Positions 27,089-35,558 of a stretch of 64,000 nucleotides of DNA are shown here, one piece after another. The stretch is from Bacteroidia bacterium. Lineage in GTDB: Bacteria; Bacteroidota; Bacteroidia; NS11-12g; UBA9320. The stretch covers positions 2,066,501 through 2,130,500 of the forward strand of contig JAGYJG010000001.1 of the NCBI GenBank assembly GCA_018402155.1, read 5' to 3'. Numbering within the stretch: the first letter of the stretch is position 1; the number at the start of each line of letters is the position of its first letter. The notes below the pieces were generated by a model. The model was not told where the DNA came from. It made no database searches and saw only the letters and a list, made by a program, of their open reading frames with translations. A program made the translations under genes and the position numbers.

Positions 27089-27949
27089 TTATTTTTTTAG
27101 TTCTTTTATCAGTTTTTCGTTATTAGCTATATAGCCAAAGTCACCGTCTTTGTTCTCTTTAGCCATTTGCATAGACTTTTCTGCAGCAGCCATAGCATCA
27201 TTAACTTTTCCCATTTTTTGCAAAATTTTGGCTCGTTGATGCACATACCAAAACGCATCTGTACGCTTTTCTATGGCTGCATCTATCCACGCTAGTGCTT
27301 GGGTCATATCTTTATCGTTTTCCAAATAGAAACGTGCTGCGCTCGAATAAGTGCCAGCACTTGGTCCATCTAGCAGCATCTCTTTTATTTGTTTTTCTAC
27401 TGCACTGTTTGCGGGTGTTTTTATGGGCACCGTAACATTGATATTTTCCCATCTCACATTCAAGAAGCCTTGGTCTCCTTCTAGGTGGCTAAAGTCTAGG
27501 GTCAATGTCTCCACCTTGTCTTGAATTACCGTTGGTTTGATAGTAATACGCGCTACATCTTTTGCTTCTTCGTATCCGCCTGCACCCCATAGCTCTGTGT
27601 TGCTATTTAGTATCACTATCCACTCATCTTTGCCGGGTATAGTAAAAAGAGAGTACGTACCCGCCTTCACATCTGTACCGCCAAAAGTAACTTCAGTGCT
27701 AAAAGTTATTGCTGTAGCCTTGTTTGCTCCTGTTCTCCAAATTTTTCCATAGGGTACTACTTCGCCAAAAACAACTCTTTCTTTTGCTCCTGGCCGACTA
27801 TAGGTGACACTTACATCAGTAAGGCCGACTTTCTGGATAATAGTAGCTGTTGGGCTAGGCTGAGGCGTAGTGAGCTGTGCTTGGGCTGCGGCAGATGCTA
27901 GCAAGAATGCTGCTACAACGAGATTTTTAAGTTGATTGCTGTTTTTCAT
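27089..27949 (-). CDS. DUF2911 domain protein, exported
   Basis: From the ATG at 27949 the protein has 286 residues and a typical signal peptide (KNLVVAAFLLASAAAQAQ). The DUF2911 domain follows: VSVTYSRPGAKERVVFGEVVPYGKIWRTGANKAT at about residues 45-80, then VKAGTYSLFTIPGKDEW. The C-terminal 100 residues look like two helical TPR-type repeats (ALAWIDAAIEKR, YVHQRAKILQKMGKVNDAM). The function of the family is unknown, and it is common in Bacteroidota. A longer frame to 28021 is rejected because a -7 element lies inside it. Confidence 0.88.
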   Translation of the reverse strand: MKNSNQLKNLVVAAFLLASAAAQAQLTTPQPSPTATIIQKVGLTDVSVTYSRPGAKERVVFGEVVPYGKIWRTGANKATAITFSTEVTFGGTDVKAGTYSLFTIPGKDEWIVILNSNTELWGAGGYEEAKDVARITIKPTVIQDKVETLTLDFSHLEGDQGFLNVRWENINVTVPIKTPANSAVEKQIKEMLLDGPSAGTYSSAARFYLENDKDMTQALAWIDAAIEKRTDAFWYVHQRAKILQKMGKVNDAMAAAEKSMQMAKENKDGDFGYIANNEKLIKELKK

Positions 27950-27988
27950 GATATTATATTTTTGAGAATTGATTTTCTGATAATTGGA

Positions 27989-27996
27989 CAAAAATA
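27989..27996 (-). promoter_or_regulatory. -7 promoter element (TATTTTTG)
   Basis: An exact TAnnTTTG on the minus strand lies 39 nt before the DUF2911 ATG. A TTG lies 15 bp further upstream, slightly closer than usual. Confidence 0.45.
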
Positions 27997-28100
27997 AGAC
28001 AGAATGGTTCACAAGCTTCATTTATAGGAATTGTTATTAGTTGTATCTCTTCTTTTTCTCCGTCTTTTGTTTTAAAATGTATCTACGAAAGGTTTATAAT

Positions 28101-28108
28101 TACTTTTG
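28101..28108 (+). promoter_or_regulatory. -7 promoter element (TACTTTTG)
   Basis: An exact TAnnTTTG lies 31 nt before the GTG at 28140. It implies that longer frames reaching back to 28041 are not translated in full. Confidence 0.4.
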
Positions 28109-28139
28109 TTGGACACCAAACCACCAAAAGACCAAAAAA

Positions 28140-28451
28140 GTGGAAACCACAACTAAACTAATAGGCTACATAGAGCATCCCGAAACTACTGAAAAAGCAA
28201 GAGAAGAAGCGCTCACTGAACTCAATCTTTTGGGCTTACCAGCTGCGCACATAGAAGATGCAGCATATGCTTATTGGCAAAAATATTTCGCTGACAACAT
28301 GCAAACAATACTAAGGAACCGTATCGTCATCATCAGTCATTTGCTGCCAGACGATTTGCTCAACCAGTGTTTTCAAGACATTTTTCAAGAATACCAAGAC
28401 CGCAAAAAACAATTGGGTATAGATGATGTGCGTAAGTTTTGGGCACCATAA
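28140..28451 (+). CDS. hypothetical protein, about 103 residues
   Basis: I do not recognise this protein. It is acidic and mostly helical, with a motif EHPETTEKAREEALTEL near the start, an aromatic AYAYWQKYFADN segment and a C-terminal RKKQLGIDDVRKFW. There is no signal peptide or membrane helix, so it should be cytoplasmic. The frame extends upstream to 28041, but the promoter-like element at 28101 and the amino-acid composition favour the GTG at 28140. A terminator follows at 28640. Confidence 0.55.
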   Translation: METTTKLIGYIEHPETTEKAREEALTELNLLGLPAAHIEDAAYAYWQKYFADNMQTILRNRIVIISHLLPDDLLNQCFQDIFQEYQDRKKQLGIDDVRKFWAP

Positions 28452-28639
28452 TAATATCTGAAAAAACAAATGTTAAGTCGCAAAATCAGGTTTAACTGGT
28501 ATTTCTCATTCAAAATACGTGTATCCATCAAAGGTTATACATTCAACTAGAATCTGAATCTCGAAAAAAGATTAAAACTTCAGCTATTTTTAATCTATTG
28601 ACGTGCATCCATAAATTGAGTGTTCTATAGCTTCACAAA

Positions 28640-28672
28640 AAAAGGGGAAAGTGCAAAGCACTTTCCCCTTTT
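28640..28672. terminator. bidirectional terminator
   Basis: Perfect 15-bp arms AAAAGGGGAAAGTGC and GCACTTTCCCCTTTT flank the loop AAA. It lies between the hypothetical gene and the convergent lamin-tail gene. Confidence 0.9.
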
Positions 28673-28692
28673 AAAAGATTGTAAATACTTAT

Positions 28693-31191
28693 TTATCTGT
28701 TAACCATAAAACGAGCTACACCTACTTTATCTCCAGCGTAAAGCTTGATAATATAAGTGCCGTTTTGCAAGTTTGTTACAGAAAGGTTGTTGTTATTCAA
28801 TGTTCCTGTAGATATCTCGCTACCTACTAGTGTGTATACCTTGAAGGTATTCCACTTGGTAGATCCTATCACTGTAAGATTGTTACTGGTTGGATTTGGA
28901 TACACCATAGTTTCTATTGCTATTTCTTTTACAGAAGTTTTGTCTACGTACTCAGCAATATCAGAAAGTCTTCTTGGGAAAATTTGGTAACCCTCGTCAT
29001 ACGGAGCAGAGTTATCAAACTGACCTCCTAAACCTGTTATGGTCATAGTATCAAATAATACCGGCGTACCTACTACATCCAAAACGTTTCTATCTATACG
29101 TATTTGGAAGGTATCGTTATTTTCGTTGGTAAGCTCTACATTTCTATGGTTTGGCCATACTGTAGTGGTATCATTAGTTATCCATACTTTTTCTAATTGA
29201 ATAAAGTCAGATTCCGTTTCTTCTGATGGTGCCGCTACTAGAGTTGGCGCCTTCAGTGGGTTTCCTTGGCTATTTACTGCAATACTATCTACAAAAAGCT
29301 GTAGCAAACCTCTGAAAAAATCCATTTTACCCCTTACAGTAAGCTCGTCTCCTTCTGTTACTACATAATCGTTTACATCAGAAAAATTAAAAATATTAAT
29401 TCCTGCAGTTTCATCTATTAGGGTAAAAGACAAACCATTGCCTCCTCTGTAATCTATTCCATAAACAATACCTGTAAACTCATATAGCGTGTCTTCATTA
29501 GTAGGAGCCAAGTCACTATCTAACTGTATAGCATCTGCTATATTTACTTTGTTGTAAACTATGGTAGGCTCTTTCCAAAATATAACATTATCTACGAAAA
29601 TTGTTGGGTTGCTTCCCACAGGTCTGGCAGAAAGAATAAGCTGAGACATATTTGCTCTAGAGGTAAGGCCTGTAAAGTCAGATAATTTTAGTTGAACATT
29701 TACCCATTGTCCATTAGCCACGTTAGTGGTGGCTATTTCAAACTCCGAATCATCTCCTCCACCAAAGGCATTGTCAGCTCCCCAATCTACTAATTTTACC
29801 TGTATAGTTTCTATATCTGGAGACCAAACGTCAAAATAAATGTACTCCATAGCGCTCACATCTAGTGAGTTGGCTCCCGTAAACTCTATGCCTACAAAGT
29901 CAAGATTTGTATATCTTTTTACGTTGTTCCCATCGGCGGTAGTGTCTGTCAACACTGTTGCACCTGGCGTCCAATCCGTTCTCCACGTAGATACAGCTAC
30001 ATCGTCATACACATCACTAAATAAAGAGATAACATCTTTTGCTGCAGGAGTAGGATCTGCGGCAGCCACTTCTGGTGCTGTCGCTATAGCTGCTGCTGGA
30101 TGACAGTCTGAAACGTGCGTTCCTATATTGCTCCAATCATTGTTTGGCAAAACATCCCAACCCTGCACAGAGGTGCTTGCCCAAGCAGTATCTGGATTTT
30201 GTACTGTGCTTTTTCGAACTAGTGTGTGGTCTTTGGTAGAACCCGTACCAACTATCCATTCAGTCCCTGGATCATTCCATCGCTCTCCTACCTGATCAAT
30301 AGTATCTGTACCTTTTAATAAAAGTATACAGTCATCACCATTGAAATGTACTACACTAGGAAATGCTAAAGCAGTGTCTGCTACTGCTAGTATGCTCGCA
30401 TTTGCTTGATTAGCTGCAAATATGTAAACAGAATTTGGCGCTAAACTACCAGATAACTGAAGCTCACTGGTATTCGAACCTCCATTTACTATTGTGAAAA
30501 CCTTGTACGCTGACAAATCAACCGCAGACTGTGTCGGATTGTAAATTTCCATGTACTTGTTGTTGCTAGAACCCTCTGCATACTCACTAAAAAATAGTTC
30601 TGTACATTGGGCAGCAGCTGCAGAATGGCAGTCTGAAACGTGCGTTCCTATATTACTCCAATCATTGTTTGGCAAAACATCCCAACCCTGCACAGAGGTG
30701 CTTGCCCAAGCAGTATCTGGATTTTGTACTGTGCTTTTTCGAACTAGTGTGTGGTCTTTGGTAGAACCCGTACCAACTATCCATTCAGTCCCTGGATCAT
30801 TCCATCGCTCTCCTACCTGATCAATAGTATCTGTACCTTTTAATAAAAGTATACAGTCATCACCATTGAAATGTACTACACTAGGAAATGCTAAAGCAGT
30901 GTCTGCTACTGCTAGTATGCTCGCATTTGCTTGATTAGCTGCAAATATGTAAACAGAATTTGGCGCTAAACTACCAGATAACTGAAGCTCACTGGTATTC
31001 GAACCTCCATTTACTATTGTGAAAACCTTGTACGCTGACAAATCAACCGCAGACTGTGTCGGATTGTAAATTTCCATGTACTTGTTGTTGCTAGAACCCT
31101 CTGCATACTCACTAAAAAATAGTTCTGTACATTGGGCATTGGATAAAAAGCCGAATGCCATAAATGACATTAAAGTGTAAAGTTTTTTCAT
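28693..31191 (-). CDS. secreted lamin-tail-domain protein with T9SS type A sorting tail
   Basis: The 832-residue protein has a signal peptide (YTLMSFMAFGFLSNAQ). It then carries two lamin-tail domains at about 20-190 and 195-365 (ELFFSEYAEGSSNNKYMEIYNPT, LSAYKVFTIVNG) that are identical in sequence. Next come a beta-rich galactose-binding-like domain (about 380-535), a DUF5689/OB-like region (about 545-680, DETAGINIFNFSDVNDYV) and the C-terminal sorting domain (VYPNPTSNNLTV ... GTYIIKLYAGDKVGVARFMV). The tail marks it for export by the type IX system to the cell surface. Such architectures occur in surface nucleases and adhesins, but no nuclease core is visible here. Confidence 0.85.
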   Translation of the reverse strand: MKKLYTLMSFMAFGFLSNAQCTELFFSEYAEGSSNNKYMEIYNPTQSAVDLSAYKVFTIVNGGSNTSELQLSGSLAPNSVYIFAANQANASILAVADTALAFPSVVHFNGDDCILLLKGTDTIDQVGERWNDPGTEWIVGTGSTKDHTLVRKSTVQNPDTAWASTSVQGWDVLPNNDWSNIGTHVSDCHSAAAAQCTELFFSEYAEGSSNNKYMEIYNPTQSAVDLSAYKVFTIVNGGSNTSELQLSGSLAPNSVYIFAANQANASILAVADTALAFPSVVHFNGDDCILLLKGTDTIDQVGERWNDPGTEWIVGTGSTKDHTLVRKSTVQNPDTAWASTSVQGWDVLPNNDWSNIGTHVSDCHPAAAIATAPEVAAADPTPAAKDVISLFSDVYDDVAVSTWRTDWTPGATVLTDTTADGNNVKRYTNLDFVGIEFTGANSLDVSAMEYIYFDVWSPDIETIQVKLVDWGADNAFGGGDDSEFEIATTNVANGQWVNVQLKLSDFTGLTSRANMSQLILSARPVGSNPTIFVDNVIFWKEPTIVYNKVNIADAIQLDSDLAPTNEDTLYEFTGIVYGIDYRGGNGLSFTLIDETAGINIFNFSDVNDYVVTEGDELTVRGKMDFFRGLLQLFVDSIAVNSQGNPLKAPTLVAAPSEETESDFIQLEKVWITNDTTTVWPNHRNVELTNENNDTFQIRIDRNVLDVVGTPVLFDTMTITGLGGQFDNSAPYDEGYQIFPRRLSDIAEYVDKTSVKEIAIETMVYPNPTSNNLTVIGSTKWNTFKVYTLVGSEISTGTLNNNNLSVTNLQNGTYIIKLYAGDKVGVARFMVNR
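30104..30613 (-). repeat. 510-bp direct repeat, copy encoding the second lamin-tail domain
   Basis: By eye it matches 30629-31138 at all but one position (G at 30130 against A at 30655). The offset is 525 bp, or 175 codons, so the reading frame is kept. Confidence 0.95.
30629..31138 (-). repeat. 510-bp direct repeat, copy encoding the first lamin-tail domain
   Basis: This is the partner of 30104-30613, separated from it by a 15-bp linker that encodes an alanine-rich joint. Confidence 0.95.
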
Positions 31192-31292
31192 TTTACGATT
31201 TTTTTAAATTAATTACTGCAAATGTATACACCTAGTGCAAACTTTTTAGATACTTCTGTTAAGTTTAGGTTAATTAAGTAAAATTTGCACCA

Positions 31293-32576
31293 ATGATGAC
31301 AAAGTTTGTTTTTATACTATCTGTTCTCGCAGTTGTTATCTGTACGACTTTTGTTTTTCACCTTGCCAAGCCTGCACCCCAGCTTTCTGATGCTAAAGAG
31401 TATTACCTGGCATCCCACAATCTGCTGAAAAACAATACTCTATACGCGGGAGATTTGCTAACCACTAAAGACTTTAGACTCTACAGCAAACGTACTTTAG
31501 GTTATCCTGTATTTCTTGCTTTCCAGTGGCAAAACAAGCGCCTTGTGCTGTTGGCTTCTTTATTGTTTTTTATTTTATTATTTTTTGTAGGTCTTCAGTT
31601 TTTAAGACAACATGACACCCGTAGCTCTTCATTTTTGAGCTATGTGCTACTATTTGCGCTTCACGTAGCACTGCTGGTCCACACCACTTTTCAAATTGCC
31701 GACCTAGCGATAACAGTCATAGTTACAGGTATAGTAGCTATACACGCCAATTATCGCATTACCAAACCAGAAAAATACCGCGCTATGTCCATACTTTGGG
31801 CTTTAGGATTATTGCTAAAACCGGTTTTTTTGCCTAGTCTCCTTTTAATTCCGCTAGCTCTTATTTATGTCAAACTACAAACTGCACGTTGGCGATGGAT
31901 CATCTGTTTACCTTTACTAGTGTGGTTTGTTGGTAGTTTTATAAATTTCAAAAATACAGGGCTATACGAATACAGTTCTATTTCTACCATCAATTTCGGA
32001 CAGTATAACGCCAAACTAATGTTAGCCAATGATCAAGGAGTTGAAGCCGCTAATCATTTTACCAGCTCCAAGGCTTTTGAGGTGCCTCGCACCTCAGCCT
32101 CTTATAGGCAATACAAAAAATCCGTGAGACAGGCGGCCTTGGCTGCTATGCAAGACCATCCTCTAGCGTATGCAAAAGTACACCTAATTGGAATGGCCAA
32201 AATGCTACTAGACCCTGGCCGTTTTGAGCTTTATACCTTTTTCGGCATCAATGACTACCGGGTGAGCCTTACAGAGCTAGCATATGGCGGGAAGTGGGAA
32301 GACGTGAAAGCTGTTCTACAACAGAACAGTGGTGTTTTCATCACTTTTTTGCTTCTGACATTTCTTGCTTTAATAAAGCTGTTTACATTTATGTTTTCGT
32401 TACATAGATTTACCAAACTAATTTTCCCTCTAACTGTAATATTATACTTTTTGGTCATAACAGGCCCCGTAGGAGCAGCGCGATTTATGTTGCCCGTTAG
32501 CATAGTGTATCTAGTGATAGTAGTTATAAGTGGCGGTTGGTTGACCACTTTTTTATTCAAGAATAAGAGAAAATAG
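31293..32576 (+). CDS. multi-pass membrane protein, GT39-like
   Basis: The 427-residue protein has about ten hydrophobic helices. It has an early extracytoplasmic loop (PQLSDAKEYYLASHNLLKNNTLY) that resembles the DxxxYhxxA region of GT39/PMT-type glycosyltransferases, where an acidic residue takes part in transfer from a polyprenyl-phosphate sugar. A long periplasmic loop lies at about residues 225-320. Assignment to the superfamily is tentative, and the donor and acceptor are unknown. The ATG lies 5 nt after a 9-mer TAAAATTTG that resembles the -7 element with one extra base. Confidence 0.6.
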   Translation: MMTKFVFILSVLAVVICTTFVFHLAKPAPQLSDAKEYYLASHNLLKNNTLYAGDLLTTKDFRLYSKRTLGYPVFLAFQWQNKRLVLLASLLFFILLFFVGLQFLRQHDTRSSSFLSYVLLFALHVALLVHTTFQIADLAITVIVTGIVAIHANYRITKPEKYRAMSILWALGLLLKPVFLPSLLLIPLALIYVKLQTARWRWIICLPLLVWFVGSFINFKNTGLYEYSSISTINFGQYNAKLMLANDQGVEAANHFTSSKAFEVPRTSASYRQYKKSVRQAALAAMQDHPLAYAKVHLIGMAKMLLDPGRFELYTFFGINDYRVSLTELAYGGKWEDVKAVLQQNSGVFITFLLLTFLALIKLFTFMFSLHRFTKLIFPLTVILYFLVITGPVGAARFMLPVSIVYLVIVVISGGWLTTFLFKNKRK

Positions 32577-32674
32577 TATTAAACCTTACTTTTTGCAGCA
32601 CTTAAAGTCTCTTCACGGCACCTAACATACCTTTTTTAAAGGCCATTTTTCTTGCGTTTTATCAAAAAAACTGC

Positions 32675-32980
32675 TTAACATTTTTCTAAAAAAGTTCTAA
32701 ACGCTAATACGTTTTCACCAAATTTTTTTTGAGTTTTTTCCTTCAGCTTTGCGGCATGCTCTAATGTGTATGTTTCGTAATGAGCCCAAGATTCTAGCCT
32801 ATACTGCACCGCATAGGAATTGTGCTTGCGGGTGTCTGGATCTTCTATAACTTTGAAAATACTATAGTCTAAAAACAAGCCCGTTTCCAGCACTTCGGGA
32901 ATATGCTCTTCCTTTAGCCATTGCATTACTTCGGTTTCTATTATTGGGTTTATACTAAGGGTAATGTTATATATTATCAT
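32675..32980 (-). CDS. DUF4286 family protein
   Basis: The 101-residue protein has the pattern of the DUF4286 family, a small ferredoxin-like alpha/beta protein found in Bacteroidota: MIIYNITLSI, WL-EEHIPEVL-TGLF, SYAVQYRLESWAHYE-Y and the C-terminal FGENVLAFRTFLEK. No function is known. Its ATG overlaps the xerD stop by 3 nt, so it is the last gene of the rluB-omp28-xerD unit. Confidence 0.85.
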   Translation of the reverse strand: MIIYNITLSINPIIETEVMQWLKEEHIPEVLETGLFLDYSIFKVIEDPDTRKHNSYAVQYRLESWAHYETYTLEHAAKLKEKTQKKFGENVLAFRTFLEKC

Positions 32981-33888
32981 GCTCTAGGGTGAAATTGTTC
33001 TATGACTGTTTTTAGGTAGGCGTTATCCAAATGTGTATAAATCTCCGTGCTAGTTATACTTTCGTGGCCAAGCATCTGCTGCACCGCTCGCAAATCTGCT
33101 CCAGCCTCTACCAGTACCGTAGCAAAAGAGTGCCGCAAAGTGTGTGGGCTTACAGATTTTTTGATACCCGCCTGCTGAGCCAGTTTTTGTATCATTTTAA
33201 AAATATAGATGCGACTAATGCTGCGACCTCGTAAATTTAAAATAAGTGTGTTTTTAGATTCAGCTATTGCAACAACTTGGCGGTAGTACTGCAAGTATAC
33301 TTGCACTTGTCGTATGGTTTTTCCACCTATAGGCACCAATCTTTCTTTGCTTCCTTTGCCCATCACACGTATATAACCCTCATCAAAATAAAGGTTGTTT
33401 ATTTGAAGATTTGTAAGTTCAGAAACACGCAGACCACAGCCATACATTAGCATCATCACGGTTTTATCTCGTTCTCCTGCTTTGCTTGCGAGGTCTATGG
33501 ATTCTATCATGGCAGCAATATCATTATGAGACAAAACATCTGGAAGGTTTTTTGGAAGTTTAGGAGTGCGCACAAACTGCATAGGATTATGCTCAAGCTC
33601 GCCTTGCAAAACAAGATGCTTATAAAAAGATTTTAAACCAGAAATAATTCGAGCTATACTCCTTGCGCTGAGATGTACATCGTACAATTGCTGAATAAAA
33701 ACAGAGATTTGCTCAGCGGATATGTCCTTTATATTTTTACCGTTGCAAAAAGTAATCAACTTGCAAATGTCAGCTCCATATGCATATACAGTGTTTTTGC
33801 TCAATGATCTATCTACCGAGAGATTGGTTTCAAACTCCTCTAGCAAAGCACGATTTGCGGAGCTTATTTTAAACTCTCCTCCGTACAC
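32977..33888 (-). CDS. xerD: site-specific tyrosine recombinase XerD/XerC
   Basis: The 303-residue protein is a Xer-type tyrosine recombinase that resolves chromosome dimers at dif with FtsK. The SAM-like N-terminal domain covers about 10-100. The catalytic residues are Arg154 (GCGLRVSEL), Lys178 (GKGSKERLVP), His249 and Arg252 (HTLRHSFAT), His275 (LGHESITS) and the nucleophile Tyr284. It has no phage- or integron-type extra domain, so housekeeping Xer is more likely than a mobile integrase. The GTG start at 33888 lies 25 nt inside the upstream Omp28-like gene. A somewhat later start cannot be excluded. Confidence 0.9.
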   Translation of the reverse strand: MYGGEFKISSANRALLEEFETNLSVDRSLSKNTVYAYGADICKLITFCNGKNIKDISAEQISVFIQQLYDVHLSARSIARIISGLKSFYKHLVLQGELEHNPMQFVRTPKLPKNLPDVLSHNDIAAMIESIDLASKAGERDKTVMMLMYGCGLRVSELTNLQINNLYFDEGYIRVMGKGSKERLVPIGGKTIRQVQVYLQYYRQVVAIAESKNTLILNLRGRSISRIYIFKMIQKLAQQAGIKKSVSPHTLRHSFATVLVEAGADLRAVQQMLGHESITSTEIYTHLDNAYLKTVIEQFHPRA

Positions 33889-34736
33889 TGAAAAACCTCT
33901 CTATTTTCATTGTCATTGTAGTTTAGAAATACCGCTATGCTTGCCTCATTTATGTCTACCCCATCCGGTATCACTATTTTCCACCCTCTCAGCACTTTTA
34001 ATCCCACACGCATTGTGGTATTTTGATCTTTAATCAGCGGAATACCATTATATGGAGTATATGCTTTGCGAACCACATGCTGGTGACTGTAGTCTGGAAT
34101 TGTGTTGGGTATAAAATCTTGAGGATGTATTATGTTGTTTTCTAAAAGAAAAACGGAAACAAACGGTTCAGCATCGGGCATTTTTGTAAAGACGATATCG
34201 GTATTCACAATAAATGTGTCGCTGTCTACTTGGTCTATTTTCACATTTAAGTTTGCTACTGATTTTTCACCATTAAAAGAATTTGCTCTACTAGCCCAAG
34301 TAGAAAAAGGAATGTTGCGCTTAGTTTCTCCATCAAATATTTTTCTATTTACACCTCCAGCAGGCAAGCTAGTAAACTGGTAAATGTTATCCCCTATACT
34401 TTGAGAAACTTCAGTACGTAAATCTTCAAAATCTTTAAATGGCTCAGTTAACGCCCTTAACCCAGTGGGGTACAAACCAAATACAACCACTGGATTAGTT
34501 GTTGCATTTTTCTTTATTTGAGACGCAACTTCAGCTGCATTAGGACATGCCACACAACGAACACCTGTTACATCCTCTACCAAAATTCCCCTATATTCTG
34601 CTTCTGGAATTTCTGACTGTGACAATACAAACGCAGTATCTTGAAGTTCCAACGTGTTGAATAATATGACTGGGGTACTTTCTTCGCATCCCATCCACAA
34701 AACAGCTAGCGCTAAAATTATCCCATTTTTTTTCAT
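33864..34736 (-). CDS. Omp28-like outer-membrane lipoprotein
   Basis: The 290-residue protein has a short lipoprotein signal ending in LWMGC. The Omp28 hallmark follows at about residues 53-66: LVEDVTGVRCVACPNA, a CxxC thioredoxin-like site. The C-terminal half is beta-rich. Members of this Porphyromonas-type family are surface lipoproteins or adhesins with possible redox activity. It lies 10 bp after rluB and overlaps xerD. Confidence 0.82.
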   Translation of the reverse strand: MKKNGIILALAVLWMGCEESTPVILFNTLELQDTAFVLSQSEIPEAEYRGILVEDVTGVRCVACPNAAEVASQIKKNATTNPVVVFGLYPTGLRALTEPFKDFEDLRTEVSQSIGDNIYQFTSLPAGGVNRKIFDGETKRNIPFSTWASRANSFNGEKSVANLNVKIDQVDSDTFIVNTDIVFTKMPDAEPFVSVFLLENNIIHPQDFIPNTIPDYSHQHVVRKAYTPYNGIPLIKDQNTTMRVGLKVLRGWKIVIPDGVDINEASIAVFLNYNDNENREVFQCTEESLK

Positions 34737-34746
34737 TAGGTCAAAA

Positions 34747-35514
34747 TTATCGTTTTGTTCTTAAATAAACGTCTAAATTTTTGAGCTCCTTCTTAGTAAC
34801 TTCTCTCCAAGCGCCCATAGGAATACCTTTTTTAGAAAATGTGTGAAATACAACTCTATCTAATTTAAGAACCTCATTTCCAATAGATTCAAACATTCGT
34901 CTAATCACCCTATTTTTACCAGAGTGTATCTCTATACCATACCTAAATGCTTCGTCTTCCTTCAATTCCACAATTTTGTCAAATTTTGAAACTCCATCTT
35001 CGAGTGTTACCCCGTCTACCATTTTATTTAGTTCTAATTGTGTTAACTGTTTTGCCACCTTAGCTTTGTAAACTTTGTTTATCTTTTTAGTAGGATGAAG
35101 AAGATTTTGCGTCAATGTACCGTCATTTGTTAGTAACAACACGCCTGTTGTATTTCTATCTAACCGCCCTACGGGGTATAAATGATGGAATTTTTCAGGC
35201 AGCAGATCCAATATTGACTTTCTACCTTTTTCATCGTTTCGAGTACAGATTACATTGCGAGGCTTGTTTATTAAGACGTATAATTTTTCGCCAGTTGATA
35301 TCAATTCGTTATCTACCTTCACTTTATCATGAAGTGTTACCTTTGTTCCAAGATTTGTAACCACCTTGCCATTCACTCGCACCTTTCCATCTTCTATTAA
35401 CTTATCTGCCGCCCTTCGGCTGCACACACCAGCGTTACTAATGTACTTATTCAGGCGCATCGGTTGGTTGTTTTCAAAACTTTCTTCGGAGTTTATACGT
35501 CTATCCTCTTTCAT
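34747..35514 (-). CDS. rluB: 23S rRNA/tRNA pseudouridine synthase, RluB family
   Basis: The 255-residue protein has an N-terminal S4 RNA-binding domain (MRLNKYISNAGVCSRRAADKLIEDGKVRVNGK, about residues 19-50). The RsuA/RluB-type catalytic domain follows, with GRLDRNTTGVLLLTNDG holding the catalytic Asp, and IEIHSGKNRVIRRMFESIG and KLDRVVFHTF. It converts a uridine of 23S rRNA to pseudouridine. It is the first gene of the minus-strand unit and diverges from the T9SS type B gene across 44 bp. Confidence 0.92.
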   Translation of the reverse strand: MKEDRRINSEESFENNQPMRLNKYISNAGVCSRRAADKLIEDGKVRVNGKVVTNLGTKVTLHDKVKVDNELISTGEKLYVLINKPRNVICTRNDEKGRKSILDLLPEKFHHLYPVGRLDRNTTGVLLLTNDGTLTQNLLHPTKKINKVYKAKVAKQLTQLELNKMVDGVTLEDGVSKFDKIVELKEDEAFRYGIEIHSGKNRVIRRMFESIGNEVLKLDRVVFHTFSKKGIPMGAWREVTKKELKNLDVYLRTKR

Positions 35515-35558
35515 ACGTAATACTTTATCGTAATTTTTGCAAAATAATGCCGTTATAG

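Noticed and set aside
32977-33888. Integrase of a mobile element
   Set aside because: The tyrosine recombinase has Xer length and context in a housekeeping operon, and no att repeats or cargo genes lie next to it.
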